10,329 nt of DNA from Thermoleophilia bacterium. GTDB lineage: Bacteria > Actinomycetota > Thermoleophilia > Gaiellales > SKUG01. The notes under the pieces were generated by a model. The model had not been told where the DNA came from. It made no database searches and was given only the letters and a program-made list of their open reading frames with translations. Each line of letters opens with the position of its first letter. Positions within the stretch are counted from its first letter, which is position 1. Made by a program: the position numbers and the translations under genes. The stretch spans positions 1 through 10,329 of the forward strand of contig JAGQUL010000027.1 in the NCBI GenBank assembly GCA_020438525.1, written 5' to 3'. Shown here in pieces: positions 5,452-10,329 of the stretch.

Positions 5452-6261
5452 ATGAGCACTGCCCGCTCGGCATTCACCGAGGCGATCGAGGAACACCTCG
5501 CGCTGAAGAAGCAGAACGCGACCATCGAGGCGAGCATGCCGCTGGCGCGCTACGACGTCGGTGACCCCCTCGACCGCTACCCCGGCGGCCCCAACCGTGC
5601 GGCGGACGCTGGCACGGTGGTCGTTGCCGACGACGTCGACGGCGTCGCAGCAACCGACGCGCCCGTCCACGACGAGGCTGCGGCCTCCACGATGGTGGGC
5701 CCGTCGCCGGAGCAGGCGATGGAGGCGGCCTCCGCGCTCGAGCCCGGATTCGCAGACCGCCCGTTCGAGCCGCTCAACGGCATGGCGCCGATGCTCTCGC
5801 TCGTCGAGGACATCGAGGACGACGCTGCCGGCGCATCCGCTTCGATGCCGACGCCGACCGAGGCGTCGAGCGCCGACGTGCTTCGCTTCCCGGGTGGCGT
5901 CGGACCGCGTGACGAGGCGACGACGACCAGCTTCGACGACGAGGCACCGTCGATCACGGCGACCGACGACGCGCAGACGCAGATGCAGACGCACGCGTTC
6001 AGCCTGCCGACCGAGACCGCGACCACGACCGACGCGCCGACCGCCGACGCGACCGAGGACGCACCCACCGGCGAGCAGCCGGTGCTCGTGATCGACACCG
6101 ACGAGCCCCTCGCCACGAGCGGCTTCGACGAGCCGGTCGAGCCGTCGCGCGCCCCCCGCAAGCGCCCGCGGTTCTTCGGTCTCGGCCGCAAGAAGAAGCA
6201 GGGCGCCGAAGCCGGCGACAACTGGTTCACCGACGGTCCCCGCGACTTCAACTGGGACTGA
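5452..6261 (+). CDS. Acidic, mostly disordered protein with conserved-looking ends (269 aa)
   Basis: No family recognised. Residues 1-45 look ordered: an amphipathic helix (FTEAIEEHLALKKQN, 8-22), then SMPLARYDVGDPLDRYP. Residues 50-230 are low-complexity and acidic, rich in Ala, Thr, Asp, Glu and Pro, with runs such as DAPTADATEDAPT, and are surely disordered. A basic patch follows (RAPRKRPRFFGLGRKKKQ, 233-250), then an aromatic tail DNWFTDGPRDFNWD (256-269). There is no signal peptide or membrane segment, so it is cytoplasmic. The helix, acidic linker, basic patch and aromatic tail suggest a scaffold or tether that binds partners at both ends, perhaps nucleic acid or an acidic membrane through the basic patch; this is inference. 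ATG 5452 is preceded by AGGGAG at eleven bases; the frame is open further upstream but overlaps the DUF3105 gene. GC-rich codon use matches its neighbours. Confidence 0.75.
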   Translation: MSTARSAFTEAIEEHLALKKQNATIEASMPLARYDVGDPLDRYPGGPNRAADAGTVVVADDVDGVAATDAPVHDEAAASTMVGPSPEQAMEAASALEPGFADRPFEPLNGMAPMLSLVEDIEDDAAGASASMPTPTEASSADVLRFPGGVGPRDEATTTSFDDEAPSITATDDAQTQMQTHAFSLPTETATTTDAPTADATEDAPTGEQPVLVIDTDEPLATSGFDEPVEPSRAPRKRPRFFGLGRKKKQGAEAGDNWFTDGPRDFNWD

Positions 6262-6298
6262 TCCCGGCGCTCCGAGCGAGCGCAGCAACGATCACGCA

Positions 6299-6330
6299 CG
6301 AGGGGCCCGGTCACACGACCGGGCCCCTCG
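6299..6330. terminator. 14-bp perfect hairpin between convergent genes
   Basis: CGAGGGGCCCGGTC (6299-6312) pairs completely with 6317-6330 around the loop ACAC. It lies between the stops of two converging genes (6261 plus, 6357 minus), as expected for a bidirectional terminator. Only a short AATTCCT follows on the plus strand and no T-run on the minus strand. Confidence 0.75.
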
Positions 6331-6356
6331 GCAATTCCTGATGATCGGATGCGTCG

Positions 6357-7052
6357 TCAGCGACGACCCATCAGCATCACCACGTAGTAGCTGAGCTGCG
6401 CGACCGCGGCCAGCGCGGCGGCAACGTAGGTGAGCGCTGCGGCCGAGAGCACCTTGCTCGTGCCGACCGCCTCCTGCCCACCCGCCGGGTACAGCGTCAT
6501 CTCCTGCAGCTGCGCCTTCGCGCGGCGCGATGCATCGAACTCGACCGGCAGCGTCACGAGCTGGAAGAGCACGCTGAACGCGAACAGGCCGACCGCCGCG
6601 ATCAGCGCGTACTGGCCCAGGATCGGCTGCGACGCGTACAGGATCACGCCGATGAAGAACAGCGGCATGAACGCCTGCGAGCCGAGTGCGGCAACGGGGA
6701 ACAGCGCCGATCGGATCGCCAGCGGCGCGTACGCCTTCTGGTGCTGGATCGCGTGCCCCACCTCGTGCGCCGCGACGCTCACCGCAGCCACCGAGTTCGA
6801 CCCGAACACCGAATCGCTCAGGTTCACGGTCCGCTTGCGCGGGTCGTAGTGGTCGCTCAGCTCGCCGGGCGTGTGCTGCACCGGCACGTTCTGCAGACCG
6901 TTGCGGTCGAGGATCGCGCGAGCGACCTCCGCACCGGTTCGACCGCTCGACGCACGGACCTGGGACCACTTGGCGAATGTGCCCTTCACGTTGTTCTGGG
7001 CCCAGAAGCCCAACAGCAGGAACGGCAGCATGATCAGGAGATAGAGAATCAT
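6357..7052 (-). CDS. YugP-type membrane zinc metallopeptidase
   Basis: Membrane-embedded neutral zinc metallopeptidase of the Zn_peptidase_2 (YugP) family; substrates are poorly known, with membrane-protein quality control suspected. An N-terminal helix (1-18) is followed by a soluble catalytic stretch with SDHYDPRKRTVNLSD (66-80) and the zinc motif HEVGH (96-100, then AIQH). E171 in LPVEFDASRRA is the probable third zinc ligand, conserved in the family. Further helices lie at about 111-140, 144-170 and 201-227. At 231 residues it is full length. ATG 7052 is preceded by GGGGG at four bases; upstream extension would overlap the divergent FMN-reductase gene. It converges with the disordered-protein gene and shares the hairpin at 6299-6330. 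Confidence 0.93.
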   Translation of the reverse strand: MILYLLIMLPFLLLGFWAQNNVKGTFAKWSQVRASSGRTGAEVARAILDRNGLQNVPVQHTPGELSDHYDPRKRTVNLSDSVFGSNSVAAVSVAAHEVGHAIQHQKAYAPLAIRSALFPVAALGSQAFMPLFFIGVILYASQPILGQYALIAAVGLFAFSVLFQLVTLPVEFDASRRAKAQLQEMTLYPAGGQEAVGTSKVLSAAALTYVAAALAAVAQLSYYVVMLMGRR

Positions 7053-7124
7053 CGTGCCCCCAGTTTGCCACTCCGGGCCGGACGGTTCACGCGCGCGCAC
7101 GCGATAGTGAACAAATCTTGGCGA

Positions 7125-7130
7125 TATGGT
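7125..7130 (+). promoter_or_regulatory. -10 box of the FMN reductase-family gene (leaderless)
   Basis: TATGGT, seven bases before ATG 7138, in the gap between divergent genes. There is no ribosome site, so a leaderless mRNA is likely. An ATG at 7126 lies inside this box and is therefore a poor start. Confidence 0.55.
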
Positions 7131-7137
7131 GCACGAC

Positions 7138-7710
7138 ATGACTCCACTCCTGCAGATCGTGATCGCCTCCACCCGACCCGGGCGCGTCGGGCTTCCCGTC
7201 GGTGAATGGGTGGCGCAGGCCGCCACGAGCCACGGCGCGTTCGACGTCGAGCTCGTCGACCTCAAGCAGGTCGACCTGCCGCTCCTGGACGAGCCCAACC
7301 ACCCGCGCCAGCGCCGGTACGAGCACGACCACACCAAGGCATGGAGCCGCCGCGTCGAGGCGGCAGACGCCTTCGTGTTCGTGACCTGCGAGTACAACTT
7401 CGGGATGCCCGCGCCGCTCAAGAACGCGATCGACTACCTCAACCAGGAGTGGGCCTACCGCCCCGCCGCGATCTGCAGCTACGGCGGCGTGAGCGCCGGC
7501 CTGCGCGCCTCCGCACAGCTCAAGCAGGTGCTGCAGGCGGTGAGCGTTCCCGTGATCCAGCCGGCCTTCTCGATCCCCTTCGTCAAGCAGTTCATCAGCG
7601 ACGACGGGCAGCGCTTCGAGCCCAACGACGTGCTTCGCGACGCGGCCCCGCCGCTGTTCGACGAGCTCGCTCGCTGGGAGCAGGCGCTGCGGCCGCTGCG
7701 AGCGCGGTAG
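7138..7710 (+). CDS. NADPH-dependent FMN reductase-family flavoprotein
   Basis: Cytoplasmic flavodoxin-fold reductase (FMN_red family), expected to bind FMN and use NAD(P)H to reduce flavin, quinones, azo dyes or similar acceptors. Of 190 residues, the first strand and phosphate loop read LQIVIASTRPGRVG (5-18), the usual FMN-phosphate site. The second signature reads CEYNFGMPAPLKNAIDYL, where most family members have Pro before EYN. YGGVSAGLRA supplies the third flavin loop. No extra domain is present. I prefer ATG 7138 because TATGGT sits seven bases upstream; ATG 7126 would add four residues. It is divergent from the zinc peptidase, and the Nudix gene begins 10 bp after its stop, so the two are probably co-transcribed. 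The acceptor is unknown. Confidence 0.9.
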   Translation: MTPLLQIVIASTRPGRVGLPVGEWVAQAATSHGAFDVELVDLKQVDLPLLDEPNHPRQRRYEHDHTKAWSRRVEAADAFVFVTCEYNFGMPAPLKNAIDYLNQEWAYRPAAICSYGGVSAGLRASAQLKQVLQAVSVPVIQPAFSIPFVKQFISDDGQRFEPNDVLRDAAPPLFDELARWEQALRPLRAR

Positions 7711-7713
7711 CGT
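7708..7713 (+). promoter_or_regulatory. Possible internal -10 box for the Nudix gene, sharing the upstream stop codon
   Basis: TAGCGT is seven bases before ATG 7721, the same geometry as the other leaderless starts here. Its TAG is the stop of the FMN reductase-family gene. No -35 is visible, so it may be chance. Confidence 0.3.
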
Positions 7714-7720
7714 TCACGCC

Positions 7721-8338
7721 ATGAGCTCGGACGTCGCCGACCCGATCACGCGCCTTCGCGCCTCGCTCGCACCGGCGAGCGGCAGCGAGCTGCCCGAGCA
7801 CGCCGAGCCGGGGCATCGCTCGCGACAGGCCGCCGTCGCCGCGATCCTGCGCGGGGCCGGCGACGACCTCGAGCTGCTGCTGATCCGTCGCGCCGAGCGC
7901 ACCGGCGACGTGTGGAGCGGTCACGTCGCGCTGCCCGGCGGCCGACGGGAGCCTCACGACGACGACCTGATCGCCACCGCGAGCCGCGAGGTGATGGAGG
8001 AGATCGCAGTCGACCTGTCGACCGCTGGCTGCGAGCTGCTCGGCGCGCTGCCGTCGCTGCTGCCGATGAACCCGGCGCTGCCGCCGATCAGCGTGCAGCC
8101 ATACGTGTGGCACGTCCCGCGCGGCATCGATCCGCGCACGAGCGACGAGGTCGCGGCGGTCGCATGGATCTCGCTCGAGCACCTGCGCGACACCGCGCAC
8201 CACCTCGAGCATCGCCTCGTCACGCCCGACGGCATCGAGCGCGCGTTCCCCGCGATCCACGTCGGCGGCGACGTCCCGCTCTGGGGCATGACCCACCGGA
8301 TCGTCGCCACGCTGCTCGAGGTGCTCGATCCGCGCTGA
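7721..8338 (+). CDS. Nudix hydrolase, CoA pyrophosphatase (NudL/NUDT7) type
   Basis: Nudix phosphohydrolase, probably cleaving CoA or acyl-CoA derivatives at the pyrophosphate bond. The domain runs from about residue 35 to 200. LLLIRRAE followed by WSGHVALPGGRREP (65-78) is the lead-in typical of the CoA-type subfamily, and the Nudix box continues to REVMEEIAV (89-97). The metal-binding Glu residues E90, E93 and E94 are present. The Gly that usually follows EExG is Ala96, a conservative but uncommon change. The 205 residues are normal length. ATG 7721 is 10 bp after the flavoprotein stop with no ribosome site, so translation is either leaderless or reinitiated. A flavin- or nicotinamide-nucleotide substrate is an alternative suggested by the neighbour, but the motif favours CoA. 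Confidence 0.9.
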   Translation: MSSDVADPITRLRASLAPASGSELPEHAEPGHRSRQAAVAAILRGAGDDLELLLIRRAERTGDVWSGHVALPGGRREPHDDDLIATASREVMEEIAVDLSTAGCELLGALPSLLPMNPALPPISVQPYVWHVPRGIDPRTSDEVAAVAWISLEHLRDTAHHLEHRLVTPDGIERAFPAIHVGGDVPLWGMTHRIVATLLEVLDPR

Positions 8339-8353
8339 GCCGATCCGGGCGCG

Positions 8354-9148
8354 TCAGGGAATGCAGTTCGCCGCGTCGCTCTTGAGGTCGACCTTCCACA
8401 CGTCGAGCAGCGGCTGGGGTACCCAGCACATGCCGTAGTCGATGCCCCACCCCTCGAAGTCCTCGCCGGGGTAGCGGATCACCGTGCGCGGGCCGTCGGT
8501 GCAGTCGGGGCCCTGACAGCCCACGGCGAACGCCACGCCGTTGTAGGAGCCGTAGTACGCGCCCTTCTGCAGCGGGCCCGGCATGCCGCGATCAAGCTCG
8601 CTGAAGCGGCGGATCGCCACCGCCATGTCGATCCGATCCTGCGGCGTGAGCTTCAGGTTCTTCGCAGCGCCCCTGGGCTGGATGACCGACCCGACGGTGA
8701 AGCTCCCGCCCGACTTCGAGCTGCACGACGTGGGCATGCCCGTTGCCGGCGTGCAGGTCCAGCCGGAGTGGTGGCGGTACTCCTCCTCGGTGCCCGCGAT
8801 CACGTCCGCGAGCACCGATGCGGCCACGCCGCACGTCACGCCCTTCGGGGCCTCGATCGTGCGCCAGACCGGCTTGGTGCGCACGCGCTGGTCGAAGAAC
8901 GGGCACGACTTCGTCGTCGCGGTGTCGGCCGTGACGGTGCGGTTGTCCGGATCGGCACCCGCGTTCGTGCCGGCTGCCTGCTCGTCGGTGGCGGGCGAGT
9001 CGGTCGCTTCGGTCGTGGTGGTGGTCGTCTTCTCGCGATCGGCCTTCGAGTCGCCGGAGTCGCCACCACCGGCGCAGCCGGTCGCGGCGAGCGCCAGCAT
9101 GGTCGTCGTCAGCAGCAGTGCGATGAGGCGCGCGGTGGCGGGATGCAT
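8354..9148 (-). CDS. Cysteine-rich lipoprotein of unknown function
   Basis: Exported lipoprotein of no family I recognise. The signal peptide (1-24) ends in the lipobox AATGC with Cys25 as the lipid site. A long Thr/Asp/Ala linker (26-80) resembles those that lift domains off the actinobacterial surface. The folded part (80-264) holds eight further Cys (82, 106, 132, 142, 211, 216, 241, 262), an even number that would allow four disulfides. Aromatic blocks include GAYYGSYNGVAFAVGC and EGWGIDYGMCWVP. There is no catalytic signature. ATG 9148 is chosen because it gives a complete signal peptide; no strong ribosome site is visible. It converges with the Nudix gene across a 15-bp gap with no terminator, and is divergent from the aldo/keto reductase. 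A binding or sensory surface role is only a guess. Confidence 0.82.
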   Translation of the reverse strand: MHPATARLIALLLTTTMLALAATGCAGGGDSGDSKADREKTTTTTTEATDSPATDEQAAGTNAGADPDNRTVTADTATTKSCPFFDQRVRTKPVWRTIEAPKGVTCGVAASVLADVIAGTEEEYRHHSGWTCTPATGMPTSCSSKSGGSFTVGSVIQPRGAAKNLKLTPQDRIDMAVAIRRFSELDRGMPGPLQKGAYYGSYNGVAFAVGCQGPDCTDGPRTVIRYPGEDFEGWGIDYGMCWVPQPLLDVWKVDLKSDAANCIP

Positions 9149-9271
9149 GCCGCCGGCCTACCCGCCCTGCGTGATCTCGTAGCGTTGCATGAGCACGCCA
9201 CCCTCGAAGCCGATCCGGGCATCTTCTGCTTGCATGCACTACTCGGCGACGACGACCACGAAAGGCACGAC

Positions 9272-10246
9272 ATGACCAGCACGCCCTCTGCACCCACCCG
9301 CACGCTCGGCCGCAGCTCGCTCGAGGTGGGGCCGCTGTGCCTGGGCGGAAACGTGTTCGGCTGGACGATCGACGAGCAGCGGTCGTTCGCAGTGCTCGAC
9401 GCGTTCGTCGCGGCGGGCGGGAACTTCATCGACACCGCCGACGTGTACGCGGTCTGGGCCAACGACGGCGACGGCGGCGACAGCGAGACGATCATCGGCA
9501 ACTGGATCCGCGCGCGCGGCGGCAAGCCGGAGGGGCTCGTGATCGCCACGAAGGTCGGCTCGCCGATGCCGTACGGGTGGGGGCTCGGGCGCGAGCACGT
9601 CCTGGACTCGGCGAAGCGGTCGATCGAGCGGCTCGGGGTCGACGCGATCGACCTGTACTACGCGCACCGCGACGACGACGACACGCCGCTCGAGGAGACG
9701 CTCGGCGCGTTCGACGAGCTCGTGCGCGAGGGGCTGGTGCGCGCGATCGGTGCGAGCAACTACGGCGCGGCCCGGCTCACCGAGGCGCTCGACATCAGCG
9801 AGCGTGAGGGATGGGCGCGCTACGAGGTGCTGCAGCCCGGATACAACCTGATCGACCGCGCGGACTTCGAGGGCGAGCTGCAGCAGCTGTGCCTCGACCG
9901 GGGGCTGGCGGTCGCGCCCTACTACGCACTGGCAGCAGGCTTCCTGACGGGCAAGTACCAGCGTGGCGGCGACATGCCCGACACGCGGCGTGCCAAGAGC
10001 ACGCTCGACCGCTACGGCGACGAGCGCGGCTGGCGCGTGGTGGCGGCGCTCGACCAGGTCGCCGGCGAGCTCGATGCCACGCCCGCACAGGTGGCGCTCG
10101 CCTGGCTCGCGTCGCAGCCCGGGATCGTCGCGCCGATCGCGTCCGCCACGACCGTCGAGCAGCTCGAGCAGCTGCTCGGCGCCGCGCGACTGCAGCTCAC
10201 GCAGCAGCAGCTGGCCCTGCTCGACGACGCGAGCACGGCAGACTGA
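9272..10246 (+). CDS. Aldo/keto reductase
   Basis: NADPH-dependent oxidoreductase of the aldo/keto reductase superfamily with a TIM-barrel fold, reducing aldehydes or ketones in the cytoplasm. The catalytic tetrad is visible: D54 and Y59 in FIDTADVY, K94 in IATKVG and H132 in YYAHRDD. RAIGASNYG and LQPGYNLIDR match the family's cofactor-side blocks, and the end (IASATTVEQLEQLLGA) is the nicotinamide-phosphate region, a variant of the usual PGA/S-R form. The 324 residues are typical of the YajO/Tas-like, K+ channel beta-subunit-like branch. ATG 9272 has AAAGG eight bases upstream; the frame extends further upstream but overlaps the divergent lipoprotein gene. No operon partner: a tRNA follows after 54 bp. 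Substrate is not predictable. Confidence 0.95.
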   Translation: MTSTPSAPTRTLGRSSLEVGPLCLGGNVFGWTIDEQRSFAVLDAFVAAGGNFIDTADVYAVWANDGDGGDSETIIGNWIRARGGKPEGLVIATKVGSPMPYGWGLGREHVLDSAKRSIERLGVDAIDLYYAHRDDDDTPLEETLGAFDELVREGLVRAIGASNYGAARLTEALDISEREGWARYEVLQPGYNLIDRADFEGELQQLCLDRGLAVAPYYALAAGFLTGKYQRGGDMPDTRRAKSTLDRYGDERGWRVVAALDQVAGELDATPAQVALAWLASQPGIVAPIASATTVEQLEQLLGAARLQLTQQQLALLDDASTAD

Positions 10247-10283
10247 GCTGCATCGACCCCTGTGCGAATCGCGATCGGTGCGC

Positions 10284-10289
10284 TAGGAT
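10284..10289 (+). promoter_or_regulatory. Probable -10 box of the downstream tRNA
   Basis: TAGGAT, 11 bp before the first tRNA base, giving a start about five bases ahead of the mature tRNA. The -35 region shows no good match. Confidence 0.5.
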
Positions 10290-10300
10290 CATGTCCACAT

Positions 10301-10329
10301 GGGGCTGTAGCTCAGTTGGGAGAGCGCGT
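10301..10329 (+). tRNA. tRNA, 5' part only (Ala-like)
   Basis: The sequence from GGGGCTG (acceptor 5' arm) through TA and the D arm (GCTC, AGTTGGGA, GAGC) to position 29 is an intact 5' half-tRNA cut by the window edge. The anticodon is outside. The acceptor and D arm resemble bacterial tRNA-Ala, but isotype cannot be settled without the anticodon and position 70. Confidence 0.88.

Noticed and set aside
4550..5473. Minus-strand open frame (307 codons) opposite the DUF3105 gene
   Set aside because: The Val/Leu-rich product mirrors the codon bias of the sense strand, and the DUF3105 lipoprotein on the plus strand has lipobox and domain motifs.
7053..7421. Upstream extension of the zinc peptidase frame to 7421
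   Set aside because: It would overlap the FMN reductase-family gene, and the added residues lack family similarity. ATG 7052 begins with the expected hydrophobic helix.
9185..9236. TTGCATG repeated at 9185 and 9230 in the lipoprotein/AKR divergent gap
   Set aside because: Only seven bases, 45 bp apart, no symmetry or promoter spacing; likely chance.
1..10329. CRISPR arrays, insertion sequences, integrases, att sites, toxin-antitoxin or defence genes
   Set aside because: No regularly spaced repeats, transposase or integrase motifs, terminal inverted repeats or partial tRNA duplication were seen. Base composition and codon use look even throughout.

Overview
The window is high-GC, densely coded DNA with short gaps and genes on both strands. 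Two features point to an actinobacterium: DUF3105 and CAP-domain exported proteins, and several starts that look leaderless (a TAnnnT box 6-7 nt before ATG). The overall style would fit a deep actinobacterial lineage such as Thermoleophilia. That placement is an inference from style, not from a marker gene.

Layout, left to right. (1) The 3' part of a PlsC-type acyltransferase (1-696). (2) A drug-efflux-style cassette: an ArsR/winged-helix repressor (795-1400) overlapping an MFS exporter (1393-2721), preceded by a perfect 8-4-8 palindrome that lies over the predicted -35 box and spacer. (3) On the minus strand, a two-gene unit of unknown function (251 aa helical protein, then a 77 aa tail-anchored membrane protein), followed by tRNA-Ala(CGC) and a strong minus-strand terminator that meets the end of the MFS gene. 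(4) Plus strand: a secreted CAP/SCP protein, a DUF3105 lipoprotein, and a disordered acidic protein with distinctive ends, closed by a 14-bp perfect hairpin. (5) Minus strand: a YugP-type membrane zinc metallopeptidase. (6) Plus strand: an NADPH-dependent FMN reductase-family protein followed after 10 nt by a CoA-pyrophosphatase-type Nudix hydrolase. (7) Minus strand: a cysteine-rich lipoprotein of unknown function. (8) Plus strand: an aldo/keto reductase, then the 5' part of another tRNA that runs off the window.

The genes do not form one pathway. The visible functional pairs are repressor and exporter, FMN reductase and Nudix, and the unknown 251 aa and 77 aa pair beside tRNA-Ala. No phage, transposon, CRISPR array, toxin-antitoxin pair or recognisable defence system is visible, and this looks like ordinary chromosome. 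The strongest observations are the repressor's self-overlapping operator/promoter, the repeated leaderless-start geometry, and three proteins with no recognised family (251 aa, disordered 269 aa, eight-Cys lipoprotein). No stretch over 300 bases lacks a gene.
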